Assembly: GCF_019703515.2 (NCBI RefSeq)
Contig: NC_059388.1
Coordinates: forward strand, 1,377,501-1,441,500
Origin: Myxocyprinus asiaticus
Taxonomy: Eukaryota > Chordata > Actinopteri > Cypriniformes > Catostomidae
Direction: 5' to 3'
DNA: 64,000 nt
Every line of letters begins with the position of its first letter. Positions within the stretch are counted from its first letter, which is position 1. Below, in pieces: positions 1 through 9,879 of the stretch. The notes beneath the pieces were generated by a model that worked only from the letters and a program-made list of their open reading frames with translations, was not told the origin of the DNA and did no database searches. A program made the position numbers and the translations under genes.

Positions 1-54
1 ATAATAAATGTTATTCACTTCACCTGTCAGTGGTTTTAATGTTATAGCTGATCA

Positions 55-89
<35 letters not shown>

Positions 90-1930
90 TGCAGCATTTT
101 TCTTCTTATCAACAAAAGTCAATTTAGACTGAAAATCAGACATCTTCAAATCCCACACACTCTCTCATTGATATGGTGCCAGACACGTCCCTGTTATCAT
201 GAGATTTTTCGAGTTGGGAAGCTGAAAGAATAGCTTTATCCCCCAAACTCTGCCTCGTTTGCCCTCCCCATATGCTAAACAATCTGCCAGTGCCCAAATA
301 AAAGTTTGCTGGCAGTGAAGAGAGCGAGAGAAGAAATGATAGATAAGTGAGGATTTTTTAAGAACGAGTTAAGAGTAAAAGGTGAGGAGAGCCAGAGATT
401 ATGTGACTGACGTTTCAGAACTAGAAAGAGGTGATAGAATGAGGTAATGTAGAACTGTAAGAGAGATGTGGAGCTGGACTTCTGTCTAATCCCTGTACTG
501 TATTAACACTGGATGAATAAGCCAGCCATAGATTCCTGCCTGCCGCTTCTGTTGTTGTCTCTCACTTCTGTAGATAAACTGGCTCTAATCTGTCTTTTAA
601 TTATATTTTCGTAGATTAATTTAATGTGTGTGTCTTTTAAATATATATTTCCTTTTATTAGTATCAAAGTTACTATATAGGGGTGATTCTTGAATTAGGT
701 GCAATAAGACTTAAATTCTTGAAATCTTGCTAAATGAATCTTCTTCAAACTATGTTTCAACCTTCTAGTGGATTTTGATATTGTGTGTGTGTGCTGTTTT
801 GAGAGACTATAAAAGGTAATAAATGTTTTTTTTTTCTTAAATCTAACCTAAAATCATCCAAACGAATAAAAAAAGTACTATACTGTATGTTACTGTAGTA
901 TTGTTCAGATAAAGTATAAAGCAAATAACCATTTATTACCAAAGAATGTTGAAATAAGTTTGTAATGAGACAGAGTGAACACAACCTTAAAGAAATTAAA
1001 ATATTCAAGAGAAGTAAAGTTAGGGCAGATTTGAAAAACACACGCATTTCAATTAAAGGAGTGAAATTATCCACCTTTTTCCTGAACGCAGAAGCATTCC
1101 ATGGTTCGCCTGTTTTCAGTTTCCGGTCTCCAGTGTTTTCATCCGCATCAGCGGTTATTCTTATCGGGTAAGGTATTACATTTGTAAAAGTTGTCAAAAA
1201 ACATGTGAATTTATAGCGCCAATGCTTCACAGAGTCGAGATGACCATTTTGTTTTGACAGTGCCTCACCTGAGTAGGTGACGTGAAGCGATGGTCCGAGG
1301 TTAGTAACGCTGATATCAATAACTACTTTGAGTTGTTATGACAGCCAACAACTGCACAAGTTGTGTAAAATTCATTTTTACTCCAAAAATGGTTGTTGTT
1401 TTCCATCTGGATCGCTCATTTCGGTTAGTTTTACACTGCATCTCGAGACCAGAAACAGAAAACAGGCAATTCGAATCATGGTGCCGCCCAGTGGTTGCTC
1501 AGTGTTTGAAAACTGCGGATAGAATAAAATTGAAAGTGAATTGAAAACATGTGAAACAACTATTAATGTTTAACAAGTATGGAATAATTGTCTGACAATG
1601 TACACTGTGTCTGTGTACACTAACATAATGTTCAATGAAAGGTTATTTTCTTTAATTTTACTGAAATAATTCACTAAGGAGTTGTTGAGATATCAATGGT
1701 GTATATCCACTTTGCTATACAATGGGTTGCTAATGAAAACACACACAAAAAAATAGCTTTGTTTGAATTTGATTTAATCGTGGACAGTGGTTCCACGTGT
1801 TTGAAATGAGTTTTCTTAACTTAAAATTACTATGTAATCTCAACACAAACACTTTGTGTAGAAAGAACCTAGCTGAATTGGGTAAACCCAACCAAATTAT
1901 ATGTGTCAATATAACTCAAAATAAATCTTT
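1..1930. other. Anonymous AT-rich DNA, no gene recognised
   Basis: No recognisable gene. An AT dinucleotide run lies near 57-86 and a short GT run near 781-792. Two opposed short ORFs overlap at 757-1230 (minus) and 965-1171 (plus); neither shows a domain I know, they are antisense to each other, and chance ORFs are the simplest reading. Confidence 0.6.
57..86. repeat. (TA)n microsatellite
   Basis: About 30 bp of uninterrupted alternating T and A, seen directly. Confidence 0.9.
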
Positions 1931-1950
1931 TTTATTTCTTTATGTACTAA

Positions 1951-2318
1951 CCAAAGTTAAGAAGGTATTCTCCGACCTAGGAATTCCTATTGCCCAAGAA
2001 AAGACCGCCGGCCCTTCCACTTCCATCGAATGTTTAGGTATCCAACTCGATACGGACAAATTTCTCGCTTCCCTACCCAAAGAGAAAATCCACAGGATTA
2101 TTTCTATCTCTTCCGACATCCTATCAAACCCAACCCACACTAAGTGCGACCACCTCTCCCTCCTCGGCCACTTAAACTTCGCCAAGCGCATCATTCCCCA
2201 TGGACGCCCATTCATCTCACACCTTCTCTCTCTAGCCTCTTCAGTTCACTCCCTAAACGACTTCGTAGTCCTAGACCAAGTGTCAGGCAGATTTACAACT
2301 TTGGCTGACTTTTCTTAG
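1951..2318 (+). pseudogene. Reverse transcriptase C-terminal fragment (DIRS-order)
   Basis: The frame reads LGIPIAQEKTAGPS, then ECLGIQLDT and LPKEKIHRI, followed by LLGHLNFAKRIIPHGRPF. This matches the region after the YxDD box in DIRS/Ngaro-type RTs, where a Pro-x-x-EKT...GP segment is followed by LGI-x-(I/L)D and a connection region with GHLNFA. The catalytic YxDD lies upstream and is absent, so the piece cannot polymerise DNA. The open frame extends back to 1797, but residues before about 1951 do not resemble the family and look like unrelated flank. A stop at 2316-2318 separates it from the RNase H remnant. Confidence 0.7.
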
Positions 2319-2324
2319 ACACTG

Positions 2325-2790
2325 GAATGGCCTCTCATTTTCCTACGACGACTTTATCTCCTCCCCCGAAGATATCCAACTGTACACCGATGCAGCCCCA
2401 TCAATCAGTTTTGGAGGTTATCTAAATCCCCTCCTCATTCGGAAACTTCCACCCTGTTCTAACTATATCCCATCGTGGTAGCAGCCTCCTACTTGGGATC
2501 AGAATGGACATTCAAAAGTATCCTAATTCACTGCGATAACTAAGCCACAGTCCAGTGCATTAATAAAGGCAGATCTCGTTCTCCAGAATTGTCGCTATTT
2601 CTCAGGCATCTAATTTGGATTTCAATCAGTAACCAATTCATCATCAAAGCAGAACACATTCCAGGATCAAAAAACCAGATTGCTGACTCTCTCTCTCTCA
2701 ATTTCTTTTTTCAGAGATTCAGAGCCTTGGCCCCAGAAGCGAATCCAAAACCAACCCCAGTCCCTCCCTGTTTAGAACTGAAATTTCTAT
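2325..2790 (+). pseudogene. RNase H-like segment of the DIRS-order element
   Basis: Across two frames the translation gives a TDAA box (near 2384-2395), then a segment with IHCDN followed by a stop and ATVQCINKG (near 2528-2570), then IKAEHIPGSKNQIADSLS (2644-2698). TDA..., HCDN and HIPGxxNxxAD are the RNase H landmarks of this retroelement order. The stop directly after the DN pair and at least one frameshift (near 2460) show decay. It continues directly from the RT remnant and precedes the recombinase remnant. Confidence 0.65.
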
Positions 2791-3298
2791 AAACCACCCT
2801 CTCAGACTCCTCCACCAAGCTTCCTTAGACTCCATACTTCATGCCGTTTCCCCTCGAACCCTCCAAACTGGACGTGTGGAAATGTTTTATAAATTATCAC
2901 CATATCTACAACCTACCATTTCCCAATTTTACTCTGCTCTCCACATCCTCCTACGCCTCACACCTCAATCATTCAAAAAACCTTCATTCAGGAATCATCA
3001 AAGGACACCTAAGCGGCATCCATTTCCTCTACAAATAAATTTTCGGCCAAACTCCTCCACAGTAAACCCCCATATCTCACTTCTCCTTAAAGGTATCCAC
3101 AAATTCCAACCCACCAGAACCGACACCAGGCTCCCCCTCACCATCGAACTGCTAATCAAATGCTTAAATACTTTCCTACAGGGCTTAATTTCCCCAAACA
3201 CCACAAAAACACTAGCCACTACCGTAACCACAGCAGCCAAAAAAGGCCTGCCCGAGCACCAAATACGTTTACTAGGCCATTGGTCATCTGATGCTTAG
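2791..3298 (+). pseudogene. Tyrosine recombinase C-terminal fragment (DIRS-order)
   Basis: The frame open at 2876-3298 ends with TTAAKKGLPEHQIRLLGHWSSDA and then TAG. The segment GLPxxxIxxLGxWSSDA followed by Tyr is the C-terminal box of DIRS/Ngaro tyrosine recombinases, which would integrate the circular cDNA. Here the codon expected to encode the Tyr after Asp-Ala is a stop, and the usual HSFR box before TTAA is missing (a short unrelated segment precedes ATTVTTAA). The remaining upstream part is only weakly like the core-binding region. The protein is therefore dead on at least two counts. Confidence 0.7.
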
Positions 3299-3399
3299 GC
3301 TACATCTGTACTTACCATCTCCATATCAGAAAAGCACAACAAGCCCTCATCAGCTAACCACGAGGCGTTCACAACCAGGGCTGGGGGACACTTGCTTAT

Positions 3400-4110
3400 C
3401 CTTGTCAACCACCTAGGCCGGCCCCACCATTTGGACACTGCAGGGGTCTCTCCGGACAGTCCGGGGGCCCCCCCATCTTTAATTACTGGACGGGCCTGCC
3501 ACTAACACTCAAGGGCTCTCCTGTTCAGATCGCAACAGGGGGTTCTCCCATTCGAAAGCGTGCGAGCTAACTCACATTTATTTGTATCGTGAGATCCCCA
3601 TTCAAAGTGCAGCGAGGACTCCCCTGTTAAAATGCCGTGAGTGCCCCTCTATTGCGTCTGGAGGGGGGGTCAAGGTTCACACCTCCGCTCAGGCCAATCC
3701 TGCCAGATCACGGGGAGGTCCCCATGATAGGGCTTTGCAGACCCCTCCAACACAATCCATTCAAGGGTTCTCCCATTCGATCAGCAGTGGGATCTCCCGC
3801 CCGAACGCAGTGGGAGCTATTCAAGTTTATCTGTATCGTGGGCTCTCCCATTCACGGCTGGTTCGACTCCCCCATCGAATGCAGTGAGGGCCCTTCCCGT
3901 TTGAACGCTGGTTGGGCTTGCATGCTCGAGCGGCCGCCAAGTCTCCTCCCACGGGGCTCGCACTGTTCACCGCACAAGCCCATCTGTCTAACCAACCAAG
4001 CCAGGAGGGAGACTTAAGGTCATTCCGGGTGGCTAGGATTCACGCCTCTGCCCGGGGTGACCCTGCCCTTTCACGGGGTTGCCCCCCGTGTTAGGGCGGA
4101 ACGACCCCTC
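3400..4110. repeat. GC-rich block of degenerate 'CTCCCATTCGA'-type repeats
   Basis: Phrases resembling GGGTTCTCCCATTCGA recur near 3540, 3590, 3765, 3840 and 3865, usually followed by GCAGTGRG or GCGAG. Spacing is irregular, so these are decayed tandem units rather than a clean array. The block is much richer in G, C and CpG than the flanks and sits in the 3' part of the DIRS-order relic. Short ORFs here look like by-products of base composition. Confidence 0.55.
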
Positions 4111-4458
4111 CTGCGTACAACAGCTCTTCACAGAGCTCATTTCCCTGCTGCCGATACCGCCACTGTCCCTTTAGTGTTTCAACTTGCATTCACTCTCCAG
4201 TCTCTTCCTATCCTACACCTCTCAGTTTCCTATCCCCCGACGTGGACCCTAGCAAGAGGCTGCCTCAGCTAGTGGCCCAGCTCGATTCTATCTTCTTTGG
4301 CATTCCTGCCCATCTCTCACAAGATAGGCAAGTGACGATTCGTTTCCAGTTAATTTCCAGTTCATCTTTTGGGGGATAAGAGGTTCCGTAAAATTCACAT
4401 CTTTCTAAATTCAAGGCTCCGTAGCTAAAGACTCACTGTCCTGCTCATAAGCTTCTTT

Positions 4459-4842
4459 TGGGGGGTATTTGAGCTCGGGTCAAGTCTCGAGCCTCATATA
4501 TTTACACTATCCTTTATACAGGATTATATTAACTTGTGAACTACTGAAATGTAGTTTCATTAACAAGGTTCGGGAGGAGCAAGTTCATTTAGTCTGACCA
4601 ATCACACAGCCAGAGTAAGAGAATATAAACAGCTGCTTACTTCTATGTGGCACTGAGAGTTTCCAGCATCCCTCCTCCTCCCCATCTCCTCCTATCTGTT
4701 CCATCAATACTAATCCAGTCCGGGGGGTTGGTATTCGAGCATGGGTCAAGCCTCGAGCCCTTCGCCCCACACAGCGATTCACACATGTTTACACTATCCT
4801 TAATACAGGATTACATTAACTAGCGAACTACTGAAACACATA
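4459..4842. repeat. Pair of direct repeats at the 3' end of the DIRS-order relic
   Basis: Copy 1 (4459-4550) and copy 2 (4721-4840) share GGTATT(T/C)GAGC, GGGTCAAG(T/C)CTCGAGCC, then TTTACACTATCCTT(T)A(T/A)TACAGG and AACT(T/A)G(T/C)GAACTACTGAAA. Copy 2 holds about 25 extra bases between CTCGAGCC and the ACACTATCC part. Direct, not inverted, orientation with about 170 bp between copies. In Ngaro-type elements split direct repeats occupy this position, which would fit the recombinase remnant upstream. Confidence 0.7.
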
Positions 4843-5385
4843 AAATAATGCTTCATTTCAATATATACTCTCCCTATGGAGTCCCATACAAAGCATACTG
4901 GGAAATGGAAATCCCCTGCCCAGTTTCATCAATGCTACATTAACGCCACAAAACGTATTCATGTAGTCCCAACTCAAATGGATTAAGTAAACTTCCATTT
5001 TGCACATTTAAATGGATAGAACAAAATAAAATCAAGTTGTGACAAATTGTTCCAAATTTCTGTTGCTGTAGTTAATTTTAATTAAGTAAATTGAACAAGC
5101 AGTAAAAATCTTTGTTTTGAGTGTATTTAATGAAGGACTGAATGAATTTAAATCTTGAAATGCAAAAAGGGTATGTGTAATTAGCACTGGCTTCAGCCTA
5201 CTCATATTAAATCAAATTACTACTCAAATAAATAAGTAAACATGACTGTTTTGGTAACACTATACTGTGTGTCTTGAATGAGTTATTAACAATAATTAAA
5301 AAATGCTTAACAGATCAGTAGTTCATTCCAAAAAAAAAAAAAAAAAAAACAATTAAAAAACTCATATGTAAATAATTGAATCAAA
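4843..5385. other. No gene recognised
   Basis: AT-rich sequence without a convincing ORF or known repeat boundary; an A-run of about 20 sits at 5330-5349. It may include the end of the preceding retroelement, but I cannot place that end. Confidence 0.5.
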
Positions 5386-6110
5386 GTTTCATGTAGAGGT
5401 CGACCGATAGTGGATTTTGCCGATACCGATAACCAAGGTGTTGGAAAGGGCAGATAACCGATTAATCGGCCAATAGTAAAAAAAAATAAATAAAAAAAAA
5501 ATGAATTTTGTAATGATGAAGCTTTTTTTAGACTTTCTTTACTATGACAGGCACAGACATTGGCTACAAGAGTCCAAAATGAATAAAATCCCAAAAGCAG
5601 ATTAGTGTGCAACCAAAGTCCTAATAATAACCAGAACAATTCAGATTTGGTGCATAACGCTTGTCTTTTAAATACAAACAAGCCCAGGGACTTGGCTCCG
5701 TTACAATGCTCTATGTGTAGGTAATTACCAAATGAAGCTTGTTATTGCCTATATACAGGGGTGTAAAAGAACTCTGAAATTATACTTAAGCGAAAGTATG
5801 GATACTGAATGAAAATTTTACTTAATTGAAAGTCCAAGTATCAAGTTTACTTAAACTTGAGTAAAAGTAAAAAGTATTCACATTAAATTGTACTTAAGTA
5901 TTAAAAAGTAACTATTTCCTAGCTAGAATGAAAGCAAGAGAGGAGATTGTGTGAGAGAGGATGTTGTTAAATTTGATTGTTTTTTAAGTCGCATTTTTGC
6001 TGTCTCCGACAACAGTCATATTTCTCCCCCAGTGGTTTTTAAAACCTGGTCAAAAAATCATGTTACATTAACTACATTTTTGCAAAATGATTTTTTTGTG
6101 GTCTGTTGTA

Positions 6111-7211
6111 TAGTGGTCGACCAATATATAGCAGAGGCCGATAAATCGGTCGATATTTGGATTTTTTAAATTATCACATCGGTCAATACATTTTCCCATT
6201 TGGCTGATTTGTTTCTTGAGAGTGCTGAGTATTGCCTGCTTGCATGTGAAGCAACTGAGACATGTAAACGACCAGTTACAATTCATTTTGTTGTTACGTG
6301 TCATTGTGTTACTACAATAATAGACCGGTGTGCAACACAGTCTCATTTAAACGGTCCCACATATCAGAGCTGCGGGCAGACGCTCTGATATGAACTCATA
6401 ATGTTAAAGTACTCATTCTCTCTCTCCTCAACAGTTTCCTGTAACTTTTACCTTTCTTTTCTAATGATAAAAGGCAAATATCAATAAAACTTCTATTATA
6501 CACCATCTGCAAATATGCAGATATCTCATTTAAACAGACGAATTTCATGAACCTCATGAAAATTTTCTTCCCATCAAGCGCTCATCTAATATCTTCCGTG
6601 TTCTAACAGCCAGAATCAAAACTTCAGGATCAGGATCAAAAGTTCCTCTTATTCACAAATCATGATGGTCACTCTGTAACAACAATCCAAGCAGGCGATC
6701 CAGGCCATTTAAACTGTCAGGAGAATGCTGCTGTTCGGGCTGGATCCGCACGAGTGCGTGAGTGCAACTTCAAAGTAAAAGTGCTTCACGTGTGCTATAA
6801 GTAAATGTCATGTTCACTATGCACTGTATTTACAATTGGTTTGATTCTGTATTATCTGAGAAAATGTGATTGCTAACATGGATATGCCATCCATGGTTGC
6901 TGGACTATTGTGTGTACTGATATTTCCTTCTTTCTTATATATTAACAATTTACTAAAATTTGATGACTGAACAGAAATCAGAAGAAACTGCTATCTACCA
7001 TTTACAATACTATTATTATAAGTTAGAGTTTAGTGTGTAATTGAGTAAATATAGTGATAAATAAGAGTTTATTCATTATTTAGCAATTGTATGTTTATGC
7101 TATTTACTATATTAAATTGTGTGATATATCGGCATTGTATCGGCCTATCGGCCACCCTGCTCTCTGGATATTGGCATCGGCCATTAAAAAACCCATATCG
7201 GTTGATCACTA
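6111..7211. mobile_element. hAT MITE nested in the Tol2-like element
   Basis: Termini are TAGTGGTCGACCAATATAT on the left and, reading inward on the other strand, TAGTGATCAACCGATATGGG on the right. A perfect 8-bp duplication CTGTTGTA flanks it at 6103-6110 and 7212-7219. Subterminal regions repeat ATCGGCC/GGCCGAT words. The 1101-bp body has no credible coding region. Its ends resemble those of the outer 5394-12695 shell (TAGAGGTCGACCGATA), so the same family inserted into a guest of its own relative. Confidence 0.9.
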
Positions 7212-7452
7212 CTGTTGTACGAAACACAGCAATGAACACTAGAGGCACTACAACAATTACTTTTATTCACTTTCCCACAAATCATGAGTAAAACAGCAGA
7301 TTATCAGTATATAAACACTTTTTTTATTTTTATTCTGTTCCTCACGCAGTGCTATCTTATGACATATAAACACTTTTACTATAGCGCATAACTCATTTTA
7401 ACATTTGCATTACATAAGCAACTATATTTACAAGCTTGTCAAGTGTAATCAA

Positions 7453-7560
7453 ATTGCGCAGTGGCTTAACTGATAGAGTGTTGCATATACGATACAAAGG
7501 AACGGGGGACGAGTCCTGAAGAGCACGCGAGTCAACACGTGAGCTGAAAGTGCCATAGAA
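7453..7560 (+). repeat. Possible tRNA-derived SINE fragment
   Basis: The sequence GCAGTGGCTTAACTGATAGAGTG resembles a Pol III A box in a tRNA head, and about 35 bases later GGGGGACGAGTCC resembles a damaged B box. No clear tail or flanking duplication was found, so this is a tentative fragment inside the Tol2-like element. Confidence 0.35.
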
Positions 7561-7806
7561 ACACCACAAAATGACATGGTTGCTTCAGAAATTGTATTTT
7601 TCATCTCACATGAGCTTTTTCTGACACTATCGGTTAGGATTAGGTTTAAGGTTATGGGTAGGGAGGTCGGTTTTGTTAATTTAAATCTCGATAGAACATT
7701 AATCTTAAAAACCTCATCTGTTTGTGAGAACATTTCACCTGCTTTTAGTGCCACACAGTGGACATTTCACTTCATAACTGCCCTGAGACGTGTAATGGAC
7801 TACATA

Positions 7807-9401
7807 CTGTTGTGCTCAAAAGTTTGCATACCCTTGGAGAATTGGTAATATATGTACCATTTTTAAAGTAAACATGAGTGAGCAGGCAAAACACATTTCT
7901 TTTATTATGGGATTCATATTCAACTGTTGGATATAACAGAATGGCACAATCATAAAACAAAACATGGCAACAAAGAAAAAAATGAAATGACCCCTGTTCA
8001 AAAGTCTGCATACCCTTAGTTCTTAATAATGTGTATTGCCCCCTTTAGCATCAATGACAGCGTGCAGTCTTTTGTAATAGTTGTCTATGAGGCCCCAAAT
8101 TCTTGTAGGTGGTATAGCTGCCCATTCATCTTGGCAAAATGCCTCCAGGTCATGTAAAGTCTTTGGTCGTCTTGCATGAACCGCACGTTTGAGATCTCCC
8201 CAGAGTGGCTCGATGATATTAAGGTCAGGAGACTGTGATGGCCACTCCAGAACCTTCACCTTTTTCTGCTGTAACCACTGGAGGGTCAACTTGGCCTTGT
8301 GCTTAGGGTCATTGTCGTGCTGGAAAGTCCAAGTCCGTCCCATGTGCAGCTTTCGTGCAGAAGAATGCAAATTGTCTGCCAGTATTTTCTGATAACATGC
8401 TGCATTCATCTTGCCATCAATTTTCACAAGATTCCCCATGGCTTTAGAGCTCACACACCCCCAAAACATCAGTGATCCACCACCATGCTTCACAGTGGGG
8501 ATGGTATTCTTTTCACTATAGGCCTTGTTGACCCCTCTCCAAACATAACGCTTATGGTTGTGACCATAAAGCCCTATTTTGGTCTCATCACTCCAAATTA
8601 CAGTGTGCCAGAAGGTGTGAGGCATGTCAAGGTGTTGTCGGGCATATTGAAACTGGGCTTTTTTATGGGATTGGCGCAGTAAAGGCTTCTTTCTGGCAAC
8701 TCGACCATGCAGCTCGTTTTTGTTCAAGTATCGTCATATTGTGCTCCTTGAAACAACCACACCATCTTTTTCCAGAGCAGCCTGTATTTCTCCTGATGTT
8801 ACCTGTGGGTTTTTCTTTGTATCCCGAACAGTTCTTCTGGCAGTTGTGGCTGAAATCTTTCTTGGTCTACCTGACCTTGCCTTGGTATCAATAGATCCCC
8901 GAATTTTCCACTTCTTAATTAGTGATTGAACAGTACTGACTGGCATTTTCAAGGCTTTGAATATCTTTTTATATCCTTTTCCATCTTTGTAAAGTTCCAT
9001 TACCTTGTTACGCAGGTCTTTTGACAGTTCTTTTCTGCTCCCCATGGCTCAGTATCTAGCCTGCTCAGTGCATCCACGTGAGAGCTAACAAACTCATTGA
9101 CTATTTATACACAGACACTAATTGCAATTTAAAAAGCCACAGGTGTGGGAAATTAACCTTTAATTGCCATTTAAACCTGTGCGTGTCACCTTGTGTGTCT
9201 GTAACAAGGCCAAACATTCAAGGGTATGTAAACTTTTGATCAGGGCCATTTGGGTGATTTCTGTTATCATTATGATTGAAAAAGGAGCCAAACATCTATG
9301 TGATAATGGCTTCATATGATCACTATCCTTAAATCAAAATCAATGCCAAAATTTCACAATTTCACAATTTCACAAAATCTCACAACTTTTGAGTACAACT
9401 G
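7807..9401 (-). mobile_element. Tc1 element with IR/DR ends (Tc1-a)
   Basis: The 1595-bp element is flanked by TA on both sides (7805-7806, 9402-9403). Outer direct-repeat-like motifs TGTGCTCAAAAGTTTGCA (left) and the complement of AACTTTTGAGTACAACTG (right) recur about 185 bp further in as TGTTCAAAAGTCTGCATACC (7996-8015) and, on the other strand, near 9219-9245. This outer plus inner pair in each arm is the IR/DR arrangement known from Sleeping Beauty-type fish Tc1s. It carries a transposase gene on the minus strand and is inserted in the Tol2-like element. Confidence 0.9.
8023..9045 (-). pseudogene. Tc1 transposase, full length apart from one stop
   Basis: Read on the minus strand from ATG at 9045 to the stop at 8023, the frame is 340 codons long, the usual length for Tc1 transposases. 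It begins MGSRKELSKDLRNKVMELYK, the first helix-turn-helix of the paired-like DNA-binding domain, followed by a GRPRK hook (near residue 60). The catalytic part shows D1 in WSDETKIG, D2 in FQHDNDPKH and E in PDLNIIEPLW, with 34 residues between the last two (DD34E). One in-frame TGA at 8734-8736 (after SRSTI) splits it; the codon context suggests CGA mutated to TGA. No frameshift was found. It would cut and paste DNA at TA sites in the nucleus if read through. This is the best-preserved transposase in the window. Confidence 0.9.
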
Positions 9402-9838
9402 TAATTTTATTTTAGTGTCACAAATATTTCAATGTATCTGAAGCTCAAATCAGATCCGCATATGCAGATGGTCGGAACAGCACACAGCTGCCGATCGACA
9501 CTCCATTGAAATGACTGACATCTGGTCTGTCATCTGTCATTTGTTGGATGCAGTGAAAAGGCGGCTTCAGTCCAGTAAGACAAAAGAAAATTATCTGCAA
9601 AAATATAGTGAGTACTTTTCAAGTTTAAATAAAATTATAAGGAGTAAAAAAGTACTATTTTTTCTTTGGAAATGTAATTAAGTACAAGTATTCCCTTTAA
9701 ATTGCATGAAACAAAGTAAAGTACAAATCCCTTAAAATGAAAAGTAAAGTAAATCTTAAAGTAATCAAATAAATCTTGATTACTTTACACCCCTGCCTGT
9801 ATATCAACCAGATGAAGAGTTTTGTATATGCATTATAA

Positions 9839-9839
9839 A

Positions 9840-9876
<37 letters not shown>
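9839..9876. repeat. (TA)n microsatellite serving as Tc1 target
   Basis: About 37 bp of TA dinucleotides immediately left of a Tc1 element; a shorter TATATA remnant continues on the right side at 11449-11454. This is consistent with insertion into a TA-rich target. Confidence 0.9.

Positions 9877-9879
<3 letters not shown>

Larger units (their letters stand above)
1940..4842 (+). mobile_element. DIRS-order (DIRS/Ngaro-like) retrotransposon relic
   Basis: The plus strand reads in order a reverse-transcriptase C-terminal segment, an RNase H segment and a tyrosine-recombinase C-terminal segment. That order with a tyrosine recombinase instead of a DDE integrase is the hallmark of DIRS-order retroelements. 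Behind the coding part comes a GC-rich stretch with degenerate repeats and then two copies of a roughly 100-bp sequence (4459-4550 and 4721-4840). This could correspond to the split direct repeats of Ngaro-type elements, which is an inference. The 5' half (gag-like ORF, RT active site) is missing: sequence before about 1940 is unlike it. All coding segments are broken. Confidence 0.75.
5756..9795. mobile_element. Tol2-like non-autonomous hAT element
   Basis: The left end starts CAGGGGTGTAAAAGAACT and the right end finishes GATTACTTTACACCCCTG. Subterminal DNA on both sides is packed with AAGTA, TACTT and ACTTAAG words, as in Tol2 ends. The flanking 8-mers CCTATATA (5748-5755) and CCTGTATA (9796-9803) match at 7 of 8. 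The interior outside nested insertions (about 5900-6110, 7220-7800, 9410-9640) has no hAT transposase, so it depended on one supplied in trans. It lies inside the 5394-12695 shell and is itself host to two later insertions. Confidence 0.85.

Noticed and set aside
757..1230. 157-codon minus ORF and an opposed 68-codon plus ORF
   Set aside because: No domain, overlapping antisense frames, low-complexity hydrophobic composition; chance ORFs in AT-rich DNA are more likely.
3582..4272. Several overlapping plus ORFs of 60-126 codons
   Set aside because: They lie in a GC-rich degenerate repeat block; all frames are open because of base composition, and none has a domain.
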